Below are positions 10,913 through 22,179 of a DNA stretch of 64,000 nucleotides, in pieces. Below the pieces are notes generated by a model, which saw only the letters and a list, made by a program, of their open reading frames with translations, was not told where the DNA came from and made no database searches. Source of the stretch: Cordilura impudica (lineage: Eukaryota > Arthropoda > Insecta > Diptera > Scathophagidae); assembly GCA_963682025.1 (NCBI GenBank), contig OY821521.1:102417111-102481110 (forward strand), read 5' to 3'. The first letter of the stretch is position 1; each line of letters begins with the position of its first letter. Made by a program: the position numbers and the translations under genes.

Positions 10913-10954
10913 AACGTTCCCTTGATAAAGTAGACAAAAAATCTATGAAACGTT
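10913..10954 (+). ncRNA. Second copy of the Penelope-tail two-helix RNA motif
   Basis: Outer helix AACG (10913-10916) with CGTT (10951-10954). TTGATAAA at 10922-10929. Inner helix GTAGA (10930-10934) with TCTAT (10942-10946). GAAA at 10947-10950. Compared with 4553-4593, the loops are conserved while helix bases change in pairs. No coding part of this Penelope copy is visible. Confidence 0.5.
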
Positions 10955-11003
10955 GGGAAAGGAAAAATTAAAATGCAATTTTAATTACTTTTAAATAAAT
11001 CAG

Positions 11004-11577
11004 TAGCGCATTTCAGCAACTTCTTTTAACGATAATCGAATCGTTAAAAAAAGAAAACAACAAAATTATCGATTTCGATATTCAGTAAAATTTTTAAACG
11101 ATATTCGGTGTTGTTAAAGTTAGCTGTTGCTGTTTCTAAACGACAACAGTTTTTGTGTTGTTTATTCACTCGTTAAAAAGTTAAATTTTTAGGTTGAAAT
11201 GTAGTTATACGTAAATAAAAATCATAAAATAACGAATATATTTTGCTTTTATTACAAAAAATTTTTATATAAATAAAAAAATTAAATAGCATATTCAATT
11301 CATTATTTTATATTCAAATAAATAAACAAAAATATTAATAAAAAATAAAGAAATTAAACATAAACATAAAATCATCCTGTCAAACACGTAGTGATTTGTG
11401 CTTTCGCTTATTTTGACAGAGATGCCGCTCGTTTACAATTTAAACAAGTAGAAAAGATTTGTCGACTATCGTTAAGGCGTAGTTAGTGAATCACTTAATC
11501 GTTAATGCAAACAACGATAGCTGTCGTTATATGTTGCGATTGTCGGATCATTAAAATTTGCAGAATCGCACTACAGG
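11004..11577 (+). mobile_element. MITE family M5, copy 1 (most complete)
   Basis: The left end (AGTAGCGCATTTCAGCAACT, then TTCTTTTAACGATAATCG) and the right end (GCAGAATCGCACTACAGG) form imperfect inverted ends. Similar copies lie at 16365-19297 (reversed, interrupted) and 45475-45955 (right-truncated). The interior is AT-rich and noncoding, with the recurring segment CATAAAATCATCCTGTCAAA. Superfamily unknown. Confidence 0.65.
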
Positions 11578-12330
11578 TCCCATTAGCTCGCTAAAAATTC
11601 GAAAACAATAAATAAAGTTTTTAGCTATTATTTTTCTTTTTTGCTTGCTAAACAATATGGAGAGCAGCTAAGACCCTTGGCTTCGGGCCGGCGCTGACCG
11701 TGGATTGGATTGTATTCATTTAAAATTTACTAATTTTTCTATAAGAAATTAAATATCTTACATAATAAAAATAAATTTACTTGATAACGCTAAATTTGCA
11801 AGTAACATATTACTGACATTGAACTATGTATGTTAATACACATACAAACCTATATAGAAATAAAAATATCTTATAAAAATATACTGATAAATCAGTTGAA
11901 AAAACTTATGGTTTGTCTATGTAGTTTTTGTGTGTTAAATGTTGTTGTTTTCCATTTAATTTCTTAATATTGCCTTCCATTTTTGAATATTTTGTAATTG
12001 TATACAACACAACCCTTAACTTAAACAAAAGAAAACGACGAGATGCTAATTTCCTTCTTGGATTTCCCGGTAGATTATTTAGCAGTTTTCTTGGGTGTCA
12101 ACTTCGAAGGGCCTTTCACTGCCGCCTGCACAGGCTTCTTATGTACATTGGTTCTTCAAAGACCTGAAATTTTTGTTCTTCAATGAGGAAAGCACGGTCG
12201 AAACTTTCGCGTAAAGAACTATGGCAGAAAACACCATGTCGGTTGCGGAAGACTGTGTTTCGATGCTTGAACATAGGGCTGCTGCTTTAGCAGGGTAAAT
12301 CATATAAGTGTAACTATAATTAAATTAACA
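11578..12330. other. No supported gene
   Basis: AT-rich sequence. On the minus strand around 12070-12150 there is a lysine/alanine-rich phrase (KKPVQAAVKGPSKLTPKKTA) that looks like the tail of a ribosomal-protein-type or histone-type pseudogene, but nothing longer supports it. Confidence 0.35.
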
Positions 12331-13113
12331 AGTAAGAAAATTATAGTCGGTCTAGACCGACTATACGATACCCTATACCATGCGTTTAGAGACCCTATCT
12401 CTTAGGCCAAACTAACTGGACATAGAAAATAAGATAAACCAAATTTGAGTGGGATTGTTATTAATTTTTTTGGCTGCAGATATGAAAAAGTTCATATCGG
12501 ATGTTATATCTATATGGAGACTAGGCCCCAAAATGGACCGCTCCTGACCATGTTTGGTAAAGTCTCTTGCATTTTGCAAATATATATACAAACAAAATTT
12601 GAGAAATCAGTGCAATATTTTTGTTTTTTATAGATTTAAGTGAAGATCGGGAAGCAGCTCTATATGGGGCCTATGTCTGAGATTGGTCCAATAGGGATCA
12701 TTTTTGAACTACTGATTCATGGATGTAATAAATACATACAAACCCAATTTGACTAAGATTTATATGATAATTTGGATCTTATGGCAATTTATGTTGATTT
12801 CATAGAGGTCATTTGTATGGGGGTTAGGTCTGAACATGGACCGATTCTCACCAATTTCAACAGCATTCATTCTATGGCTGATAGAAGCTTACATACGAAA
12901 TTTCACCGAAATATATTCATATTTGCGACCTGCAGTTTGATTACAAGCTTTACATGGACACTCAGACAGACGGACGGACATCGTTAAATCGAATCGGAAA
13001 GTGATTCTGATCCGATCGGTATAATAAAAGATGGGTCTAGGTCAAATATTTTTGGTAGTTTGAAACAGCAGCACTAAGTCATTATACCCAAACCGCATAG
13101 TGGATAGGGTATA
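12331..13113 (-). mobile_element. HINE-A copy 3, full length
   Basis: ACAAGTAAGAAAATTATAG and the 20-bp palindrome open it, and GATAGGGTATA closes it at 13111. It has only two or three GGAC units (about 12967-12980), far fewer than copy 7. It is more diverged than copy 4. The translated ~71-codon frame seen in several copies is open here too but is judged non-coding. Confidence 0.85.
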
Positions 13114-13580
13114 AAAATTCATTTTAAAATTGAGTATTTGCCAAGTTTTGGACTAATATTCGTTAACAATGTAACTTCACTGGAACAGCTTAAAGTGTTC
13201 CAGCAGGACATTAAATGGGTTATAAATTATCTAATTGTTAATTTGTAGTGAATGCCATTTTTACATGTTTACTACCTTTTTACATGTCTGTTGAAAGTTA
13301 TGTTAATAATATTTAAGAGCCATGGAGCTCAGAAGCAATTTTGATTTTGTAAGCGGACGGAGTGTAAAACTGCAGTTAAGTATTTAGTTTTACTTTGTAT
13401 TTTTTGTATTTAACTGTTCTTTTTAGAAATAAACATACACTCACAGGCTTTGTATTTGTTCAACACAAACCTCCGTTTTTTACTGTAGTCAAGAACATAA
13501 AGAATGACAACAAAATTGCAGCAGCTCTTTAAATAGTTTTTGCAACAATAAAATAAAATAAAATAAAATAATATAAATAA
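13114..13580. other. Spacer between two HINE-A copies
   Basis: No gene. It ends in an AAAATA microsatellite (13545-13578) that continues as AAAT repeats after copy 4 (14328-14350), so copy 4 inserted into a simple repeat. Confidence 0.5.
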
Positions 13581-14329
13581 ACAAGTAAGAAAATTATAGT
13601 CGGTCTAGACCGACTATACGATACCCTATACCATGCGTTTAGAGACCCTATCTCTTAGGCCCAACTAACTGGACATAGAAAATAAGCAAAAACCAAATTT
13701 GAGTGGGATTTTTATTAATTTTTTTGGCTGCAGATATGAAAAAGTTCATATCGGATGCTATATCTATATAGGGACTAAGTCCACAAATGGACCGATCCTG
13801 ATCATGTTTGATAAAGTCTCTTGCATTTTACAAAAATATATACAAACAAAATTTGAGAAGAATCAGTGCAATATTTTTGTTTTTTAATAGATTTAAGTGA
13901 AGATCGGGAAGCAGCTCTATATGGGGTCAAAGGGATCATTTTTAGAATACTCATTAATGCATGTAATGAACGCATACAAACAATTTGGATCTTATGGCAA
14001 TTTATGTCGATTTCATATGGGTAATTTGTATGGGGGCTAGGTCTGAACATGGACCGATTCTTACCAATTTCAATAGCGTTCATCCCATGGCCGATAAAAG
14101 CTTATATGCCAAATTTCATCAAAATATGTTCATATTTGCGACCTGCAGTTTGATTACAAACTTTACATGGACACACAGACGGACGGACGGACATTGTTAA
14201 ATCAACTCAGAAAGTGATTCTGATTCGATCGGTATAATTAAAGATGGGTCTAGGTCAAATATTTTTGGTTGTTACAAACAGCAGCACAAAGTCATTATAC
14301 CCAAACCACATAGTGGTATAGGGTATAAT
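13581..14329 (-). mobile_element. HINE-A copy 4, full length
   Basis: Complete copy from AACAAGTAAG to GGTATAGGGTATA, with three GGAC units near 14180. It is very close to copies 7, 8, 9 and 10, suggesting recent activity. Both flanks are AAAT-type simple repeats. Confidence 0.9.
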
Positions 14330-14874
14330 AAATAAATAAATAAATAAAATAACAATAATAAAAAAAGAAAGACCACATGACAAGGAACTTATCCAATCGT
14401 GGAAACTGCTTTAATGTGTTATATTTATTTAACCATTTATAACTAAATAAGTTTTAAGACACAATTTATATTTTATTTTATTTACTATTCCCAAAATGAC
14501 AAATAAATTAAAAATTTGGTTGGGTTAAAAATTTCTGATTTTTGGTATCAAAAGACTTTAAAGACTTATGTTTATAAGAAAAGAAAATATGTTACATTTT
14601 GAAATGATTAAGAATTAAAAAATCTAATTACCCAATATAAATAAATATTCATATGTAAGCTCAAATCCAACCAATTATTTTTTTTTGTGTGTATCTCCAA
14701 AAAAATTAAGGCTAAGGTAGTTTCATAAATATGAGTAAGTAACGTCATTTTAGAAATCTCGAGTTTTGGAATTGTTACAAAATATAATCTTTGGTAATCA
14801 CCACATGGCCCTCAAAATATTAGTTTATATTTTACGAACCGAATGGAGTGGAGATAATATATTAGAAATTGCAC
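14330..14874. other. AT-rich spacer, no gene seen
   Basis: Starts with an AAAT microsatellite; no ORF or repeat family was recognised up to the pogo-like element. Confidence 0.5.
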
Positions 14875-14957
14875 TACAGTAGTCTTCCGATTTAACGAAC
14901 CAGTTAGTTGCCAGGCCTGTTCGCTATACTGAAAAGTTCATTACACAAAGTACTTAT

Positions 14958-15421
14958 TTAATGGGTTCCAAAAAATACCGGTTTCGTCGGCATGAAAAAT
15001 TGCATCCATTGGTAAGTTATTTTCTCTTAAATAGTTCTACATTTTGCATTTTGGAAGAGTGTTTTTCTCCACTTTGTTTCAAAACCCATATGACAAAACG
15101 TTTTTTTGTTTTTTGTCCGCGGCTTGCATTGAAGTTTCCATCATGATGCTTTTTATGAATTTTTTTGGTCTTAAATGGTAAAACTGCACCAGAGACAGGC
15201 ATCAATATAGTAATTGCGCTGTCTATTAAACCAAGAAAAACGTGTCTTTTGCACTCTTGGAAATACGCCCTGTTGTATAATTTTTCTGGATCCAAAATTG
15301 GTATTTTCCACATTTTTAAAACATTTTCATTTGATTTTAAAATCATACACACGGTGGCTTTTTGTAACCCACACTTTTTGCACAGATCTGTTACTCGCAA
15401 ACGCTATTGGTTATCATCAAT
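14958..15421 (-). pseudogene. Pogo/Tigger-like transposase, N-terminal half
   Basis: Reading right to left, RVTDLCKKCGLQKATVCMIL is the second helix-turn-helix of a CENP-B-type DNA-binding domain (compare 'V.DIC.EYGL.KSTVY.ILK'). It is followed by about 90 residues, and HADETGIFWNP at 14959-14991 is the first catalytic aspartate motif of pogo-like DDE transposases ('NADETGLFWK'). A stop and frame break separate the last two parts. Upstream coding sequence is cut by the HINE-A insertion at 15425. Nothing beyond the first catalytic motif survives. In a working element the protein binds the terminal repeats and cuts and pastes the DNA. Confidence 0.7.
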
Positions 15422-15424
15422 ATT

Positions 15425-16183
15425 TTTATACCCTATACCACTATGTGATTTGGGTATAATGACTTTGTGCTGCTGTTTGTAACTACCAAAAATATTTGAC
15501 CTAGACCCATCTTTTATTATACCGATCGACTCAGAATCACTTTCTGAGTCGATTTGGCGATGTCCGTCCGTCTGTGTGTCCATGTAAATATTGTAATTAA
15601 ACTACAGGTCGAAAATATGAATATAAATTGATGAATTGATGATGATTGGCATGTAAGCTTCTACCACCCTTGGGATAAATGGTATTGAAATTGGTAAAAT
15701 TCGGTCCATGTTCAGACCTAGTCCCCATACAAATGACCCTTATGAAATCGACATAAATTGCCATAAGATCCAAATTATCATATAGATCTCAGTCAAATTC
15801 GGTTTATACATGTTTATTATATCCACTAATCACTAGTCCAAAAATAAGCCCTACATGAAAATTCTTAGTCATAGGTCCCATATAGAACTGCTTCCCGATC
15901 TTCACTTAAATCTATCAAAAAACAAAAATACTGCACAGATTTTTTCAAAATTTGGTTTGTATATATTTTTTCAAAACATAAGTGACTTTACCAAATATGA
16001 TCATGATCAGTACATTTTTCGACCTAGGCCCCATATAAAAAAATTTATAACAATGCCACTCAAATTTGCTTTATGCTTATTTTCTATATCCACTTAGTTG
16101 GACCGAAGAGATTAGGTTTCTAAATCATGGTATAGGGTGTCATATAGTCGGTCTAGACCGACTATAATTTTCTTACTTGTTTT
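15425..16183 (+). mobile_element. HINE-A copy 5, full length, older
   Basis: Runs from TTATACCCTATACCACTATG to the hairpin GTCGGTCTAGACCGACTATA and CTTACTTGT. It carries more differences from the other copies than copies 4 or 10 do. It interrupts the pogo-like transposase at the 5' side. Confidence 0.85.
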
Positions 16184-16439
16184 TTACTCCTGTGGTTCTA
16201 GTAATGTTTGTCACAAATTACTGAGATATATGTATGTATAATTTTTTTTCTTTCAAATATAATATAATTATCGAATAAATTTAATAATTTAAATTTTATT
16301 TGTTCGTTAAACTGAGTACAAAAAAAAATATTTTGGTATAAGGAACTCAATGGAACAAAATGACCTGTAGTGTGATTCTGTAAATTTCAACGATCCGACA
16401 ATGGCAAAATATATCAACAGCTATTGCTGTTTGCACTAA

Positions 16440-16930
16440 AGGTGCTATTACACGATGTGTTTTTTACATATGTACTGTCAGTTTTTTTTATCCATATGAA
16501 ATTCCTCATGTCTGTCAAAATTGCATTTTACATACGATTCATAATTTTTGCTATCACACGTGCATATGTATTTCCGTATGACATAACCTCTAAATGTAAA
16601 CAACAGCTGATTTAATTTGTGAATTTACAAAAATTTATTGTTAAAAAAAAATTATATATTTATTAATTGTTAATTAATATTAAACAATTTATTTTTCTTT
16701 CAATATTTATCTTTATAATTTACTCTGTTTTTTTTCGCCACAAGCAGTGTTGTATTTTCATATGTTTGTCATGCAAAAATAGAACCTGTTCTAAGTGAAA
16801 AATTTACATGTGACTTTCCTCATGTATTGTACATAAACAGTGTTTCATATGTATCACACGATGTGTACAACTTGTGTTGTGGGAAAATTTGACAATACAT
16901 ATGTAAAAAACACATCATTTAATAGCACCT
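16440..16930 (+). mobile_element. MITE family M1, copy 1 (Harbinger-like, TAA target)
   Basis: Ends AGGTGCTATTACACG and its inverse (AATAGCACC), with extended inverted repeats through TTTTTTACATATG, flanked by TAA on both sides (16437-16439 and 16930-16932). The empty site in M5 copy 1 (GCATTAACGATTAAG) supports a 3-bp TAA duplication, typical of PIF/Harbinger. Noncoding interior shared with M2. Confidence 0.65.
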
Positions 16931-17247
16931 AAATGATTAAGTGATTCACTAAGTACATACATCTTAACGACAGTCGACAAATCTATTTTTCTATTTATTT
17001 AAATTGTAAACGAGTGGCATCTCTGTCAAAATAAGCGAAAAACACAAAGAATAGAAAAAAAAACAAATCACTTCGTGTTTGACAAGATGATTTTATGTTT
17101 ATGTTTTTATTTTTTATTAATATTTTTGTTTTATTTGAAAATAAAATAATGAATTGAATATGCTATTTAATTTTTTTATTTATATAAAAAGATTTTATAA
17201 TAAAAGCAAATTATTTTCACTGTTTTATGATATTTATTTATGTATAA

Positions 17248-19098
17248 CTAGCTACGTTGTTAGCGTAATTATTATATTATTTATTTAAGCCATAATAATA
17301 TTTAAAAACAATAAGAAATATTGTATGAGTGAAATTACGATGGAAACTTTTAACAAAATATATTTTTGACGACTTGGACGGGAAGTAGCAAAAATTTGAT
17401 CATAAAATTAAAAACTCTTTTATTAATTCAAACAATTGTATATTTTGTTTATTTAACAACGAGGAAATATTAATAAAATTTCAGGAAAAATTAACAAAAC
17501 TTAATTTTTATTCTATCTATTGACAGAACAATGGAAACCTTTACTATACAATAACATGATGGAATAAAATGATGATCATGGTCTTAGGGGGTAGATGTTT
17601 TCTATACCGAACGATTGTATTAATTTATTTTAGTAAAATTTTCTAAATATTTAATTTTTTCGTCAACACAATTCTAATTCCAGTTCATTCGTTCTACAGC
17701 AATATTAATGCTATCCAGACGATGTTATGGATTTATTCATAGAATATTTCTTACAAATATTCTTTTGCTTACGACCATCAGTAAAATCATCTATTATTCT
17801 GGTTTTTAACTCTTCATAAAGCTTTATTCTTGCCGTTATTTTATAATAATTGAAAGATTTTTTCATTTTCCTTCACTTAAATTTTTATTATTTTAATTAA
17901 CTCTGGTAAAGAAGATCAAAAGTTTCCATTGTTTTGGCATCACTAAATTCTTTCGTTTATCTATTTTTTTTTTTAATTTTATTTTTTGTACCTATGTGTT
18001 ATCCTCCAATATAGAACACACCAAATAATAATTTCGTAAAAAAATACATAATTTTATTACTATGCGCGAAATTATTAAAATACAAAATTGGCAAATTTAG
18101 AGTTTTGTAAAAGTTTCCACCTTCTCTATTTAAGTACCACTTTTTTATTCATAGTAGGTTCGAAAATTATTCAAATTATAAAGTTCAAAAATAATATTAT
18201 TTGTAATATCGATGGCTTAATTTAGAAAGGTAGTAAGTAACTCAAGCCATAGGACAAACGCTATTGAAATTGGTGAAAATGGCTGCAGGTTCAGACCTAG
18301 TCCCCATTAACTTGCCATAAAATACAAATTATCAAATAGATCTCGGTAAACCCTATAGGATAATTCACTTAAAACTATCAAAAAAAAAAATAAAAAATAA
18401 ATGTATTGCACAGATTTTTCTCAAAATCGTTTTGTATATGTTGTTGCGAAAAATAAGTGGCTTTACCTAATATCGTCAGGATCGGATTAATTCTCGATGT
18501 AGGTTTGGTTTATGTTTTTTTTTTCTAATCCCAATTAGCATGGTATGGGGTACTGGTTTGGTCCGACTATAATTTTCTTACTTATATCCTTAAGAAAATG
18601 TACTTTCAAATGAAAATTTACCTATTGAAAAGTATCAGTTTTCCAATTATATCAAATGTACAGTTTTTCCCCATTTTACCATTTTTCCTCCCCTAGACGT
18701 TAGAATTAGCAATAAATTCATTTTGGACTGATGCCCACGTATTCGGTGGAGTTTGCATACCAAAATTCATATAAGTATATATATATATATATATATATAT
18801 TAATATGTTAAGAAGATGCAGAAAGGTAAAACTTTTTTGCCGTTTTTTCCCCTTAAATGGCCATATTTGGAAAAAAAAATAATCCTGAGCCCATGTTTGA
18901 TTCTCGGATGGATTCTGCACACCAAATCTCATATTACTAGACTCATTTATTAGCATTTTCCTCGTTTTTGTCCGCTTTTACCCCCTTAGTGTACGAATTT
19001 TTAAAAATCCCTTCTTAGTGGATCTTTATGCTGAGAGGGGTACCTACAGTCCAAATTCGAAATTTCTGAGTCGAAAAGTTTGGGCTGGGCGATGATGA
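17248..19098 (-). mobile_element. Non-autonomous Helitron (proposed)
   Basis: On the minus strand it starts TCATCATCGCCCAGCCC (19098 downward), the conserved 'GGGCTGGGCG' neighbourhood of many Helitrons, and ends with a small hairpin (GCTA...TAGC) and CTAG (17248-17251) followed by T. It is inserted in the M5 copy. The junction differs by a few bases from the expected A|T target, so ends are approximate. It contains a HINE-A remnant (18243-18588), a TA microsatellite (18776-18800) and no Rep/helicase. Confidence 0.5.
18243..18588 (+). mobile_element. HINE-A copy 6, old partial copy
   Basis: Degenerate matches to the second half of HINE-A (CCATAGGACAAACGCTATTG, CAGACCTAGTCCCCAT, TCCGACTATAATTTTCTTACTT) with internal deletions; the terminal palindrome is decayed. 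Confidence 0.65.
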
Positions 19099-19586
19099 CA
19101 TTTCAACCTAAAAATTTAACTTTTAATCGATTGAATAAACAATACAAAAATGGCTGTCGTTTAAATAACAACAACAATTGGCTTTAACAATACCGAATAT
19201 CGTTTAAAAATTTTACTGAATACCAAAATCGATAATTTGTTATTTTCTTTTTTTAACGATTCGATTATCGTTAAAAGAAGTTACTGAATCGCGCAACTGT
19301 TCGTTAAATGCGATGTTCTCAGAATCGAATGTTCGCTAAATCGGAAAACTACTGTATAATATATGAAAATTAAGTTTTGAGAAAAAAAAACATTTAAAGT
19401 TTCTACACCCTTTTAGATTCCAGAATCCACCTTTTTTGGCAAAACCCGTTTTTGGACACACTAGGTCCCTTTTCTCGGAGAAGGACACATATATCAAAAA
19501 TTTAAATTCGGGTTTGGCTGTATTTAATTTGAGAGAGTCAACTCTTCGAGGTTTTGGAAATGGTGATTTCTTTAATTTTAATTCTA

Positions 19587-19612
19587 CTAGAGGACCCGAG
19601 CTGCTCCGCAGC
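19587..19612 (-). mobile_element. Isolated Helitron 3' terminus
   Basis: On the minus strand, a perfect hairpin GCTGC-GGA-GCAGC (19600-19612) is followed by TCGGGTCCT and CTAG (19587-19590), then T. This is the canonical Helitron 3' end. The body would extend to the right, where HINE-B copy A begins. A similar but decayed end lies at 31832-31856. Confidence 0.5.
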
Positions 19613-20787
19613 ATTATATTATATTAATTTTTGTAATTATTTTGTGGGTTTTTAATTAAAACTTGAAATTTTTTTTTATTTTTCCATTTTTTTTTATTTT
19701 TTCAATTTGTCTTTATTTTATATATATATTTTTATACCCTCCACTCCAGTGTGCAGAGGGTATATATAAGTTTGTCATTCCGTTTGTAATAATTAGAAAA
19801 AAAATTCTGGACCCCATAAAATATATATATTTGTGATCCTTATAACAAGCGAAGTTGATATAGCGATGTCCGTCTGTCCGTCTGTCCGGCTGTCCGTCTG
19901 TCCGTCTGTCCGTCTGTGGAAATCACGATGACGGCTTCAATCTTATAGCTAGGGTGCTCCTTGGTATAAAAAATGATTCACTAACATCCTGAGAAGTTTG
20001 CTATTTAAAATCATCCAAATCGGTTAATCTGGTCCCGAGAATTGAGCGAAGAATTAAAAAGTCATGAAAAAATATGATTTGAATATGTGTTCTTGTGATA
20101 ACGCCCTCAATAGGGCAGATAGGGCGCTTGTTTTTAGTGAGAATGATTCACTAACATCTTGAGAAGGTTCCTGTTTTAAAATCATGACAATAGGTTTCAT
20201 AGGTGCCGAGAAATCACTGAAAAGGTAAAAAAATATGACGATTTCCTATATTGTTTTCCTAACTTTGTATTTTGTCATAGCTGTGCATGTTGTTTTTGTG
20301 GTCGTTGTGTTAATAATATAAAAATTCATCAATATCAATATTTTTTGGTGTAATATTTAAGTTAATTAATTAATAAAAGAAACTATATAAAATCAATATC
20401 AATATTCTGCGATTTTTATAACATCACAAAATGTTACAAATTGATACATACTACTGTTGCCAATATCAAAATACTATAAATAATATTCATATATTCTGTA
20501 TATGTATATCCATAATAAACGCATATTAAAATAAATCGGTATTTTATTTTATTTTTACAAAATTCTGAAATTTTTAGAGTTGAAAAAATAGTATGGTTTT
20601 AAGAGTTGTATTTTTACTACATGTATACTTGCTACTGCATACTTGCTTTCAAAAGTAGTAGGCAGGTAAGCCATAAAATATTTATTTACCCTGTAAAAAA
20701 ATTGTTGTTTAGAAAAATACTATTTTTTGTCAGATGTTAATTACAATAAATTTTTAAACTTTGTTATTTAATATCGGGACGGAGGCA

Positions 20788-21050
20788 AACGCCATTCCCA
20801 AAATTTTGTTTCAACAGTTATCCACATTAAGAATAACCGCGGAGCTCAGCTCAATCAATGTGCAATGATCGAGCCTTGCGCTGGGAAACATGCCTTTATG
20901 CTTTTCTTTACACAAACGCCATTCCCAACTACCAAAAATTTTTGACACGAGCTATTCACATTATGAATAGTCGCGGAGCTCAACTCAATCATAGTGCAAT
21001 GATGAGGCTTCGCCCTGGGAAACATATATTCATGCTTTTCTTAGCACAAA
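20788..21050 (+). repeat. Two diverged tandem units of ~134 bp in HINE-B
   Basis: Both units contain ACGCCATTCCCAA, a CGCGGAGCTCA(G/A)CTCAATCA stretch, GTGCAATGAT and CTGGGAAACAT followed by TGCTTTTCTT. The same pair occurs in copy B (23812-24080). A function is unknown; a small-RNA origin was considered but not supported. Confidence 0.55.
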
Positions 21051-21213
21051 CCGAACTTCTTATGGCACATTAAAAATAAACTAATTGAGAAGTACAATTC
21101 ATCATTACACTGTTTTATAATACTATTTTCTTATTTTACTAGTAGCTAGTAAACAAAGTGATCGTATCATTGTGAACGAAATAGAATTGAAATCGTATGC
21201 AGATTTGTTTTAC

Positions 21214-21785
21214 CCAGCGATCTCACATCACACTGAAGTTCGAAAAACTCAATACACTCACATTTTTTTACTAATACACACACATTTTCCGCAGTGGTCA
21301 CACTAATGGCACCAAATTTTTCGTGCGAGCAGTGGCAGACACTAACGATGATTAATGTTACCCTGTTATAAATTTAATGCAAATTTACTGGATTCTGTAA
21401 AATTGTAATTAAAGTTTTAACTTGTTAAATCTATTATAATGATTTATTTTTTGAAATGCGCATACAAAAACGCAAGTTTGTTAATTATAGAGCATAAATA
21501 TTATTAACTATTATTAAAATAATACTAATAATAATAAATGTAAACATTTTCCCTCAAACATGTGCCTGTATAATAAACTCGGTAACTCTACTTAAAATAA
21601 AATAAGAGAGAGAAGTATACAAATTTTTTCATGTTTACGCTTCGACAACATTTTAAAAATGAGATTGCAGTCAGATGTGTGAGCATAAAATTTAATGGCG
21701 ATGGATTCGACTAATTCGAACAATTTTTCGTTGATAATACGTACACAACGATTTTACAATTTCAGTGTGATGTGTGATTGGGGGG
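21214..21785. mobile_element. MITE family M3, copy 1, with 4-bp TTAC target duplication
   Basis: Inverted ends (GATCTCACATCACACTGAA on the left, TTCAGTGTGATGTGTGATTG on the right) are flanked by TTAC on both sides (21210-21213 and 21786-21789). HINE-B copy B has the empty site with a single TTAC (24237-24240), which proves the limits. A near-identical copy lies at 44491-45064. Superfamily not assigned. Confidence 0.8.
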
Positions 21786-21834
21786 TTACTTAAAAAACCT
21801 GTTTCTACAGATAGTGAATAAAATCCCAGTAAGC

Positions 21835-22179
21835 ATTTTATGTAATAAATGATCATGTAGAATCTTTTTGACTCATATGTGCTATTAAAACAGTTATAAA
21901 TGCGCCCTTTTGCTGATCACAAAATATTCTTTTGTTGGGATTAAATATTACCTTACCCGCGAATCTTCTTGAGAGTCCTTTTCTAATCAGTTTCGACTCA
22001 TTTTTGAGTCTTATTTAATGTAATTTTTCTATAAATCACTTTCTAAGAGAAAGCAAAAATCATTATCTAGTCTTTTTCTAATAGCGCATGTGATTAAGCA
22101 GTTTTTAATCATCAAAAGTGCTCGAAGAAGACACAGTAAGGTAATTTTTGTTAAAACAATCTTCGAAATGATGACTGGG
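21835..22179. mobile_element. CCCAGT-type MITE (M4) in HINE-B copy A
   Basis: Starts CCCAGTAAGCATTT and ends AAATGATGACTGGG, flanked by AT. Subterminal words TTTTTGACTCAT and TCATTTTTGAGTC are repeated inversely inside. Shared with copy B (24276-24635), so it was present before the two copies separated. Confidence 0.6.

Larger units (their letters stand above)
16365..19297 (-). mobile_element. MITE family M5, copy 2, split by an M1 MITE and a Helitron
   Basis: The minus-strand equivalent of copy 1 is found in three parts: 16365-16436, 16933-17247 and 19099-19297. The joins match the continuous sequence at 11004-11577 (for example GTATAAC before the Helitron and ACATTTCAACCTAAAA after it). 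This fixes the limits of both insertions. Confidence 0.65.
14877..19354 (-). mobile_element. Pogo/Tigger-like transposon, internally deleted and carrying nested insertions
   Basis: The left end CAGTAGTCTTCCGATTTAAC (14877-14896) and the right end GCTAAATCGGAAAACTACTG (19335-19354) are inverted repeats, each flanked by TA (14875-14876 and 19355-19356), the target duplication of the Tc1/mariner/pogo superfamily. A transposase N-terminal half lies at 14958-15421. The 3' half of the gene is deleted. Inside are a HINE-A copy (15425-16183) and an M5 MITE (16365-19297), which itself carries an M1 MITE and a Helitron. Confidence 0.75.

Noticed and set aside
12070..12150. Lysine-rich minus-strand phrase like a ribosomal-protein or histone tail
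   Set aside because: Too short and low-complexity; no upstream coding sequence in frame.
15165..15482. Plus-strand ORF of 105 codons
   Set aside because: Antisense to the pogo-like transposase fragment and running into the HINE-A insertion.
20858..21073. 71-codon ORFs at 20858 and 23885
   Set aside because: They run through the paired ~134-bp units of HINE-B and show no protein-like conservation.
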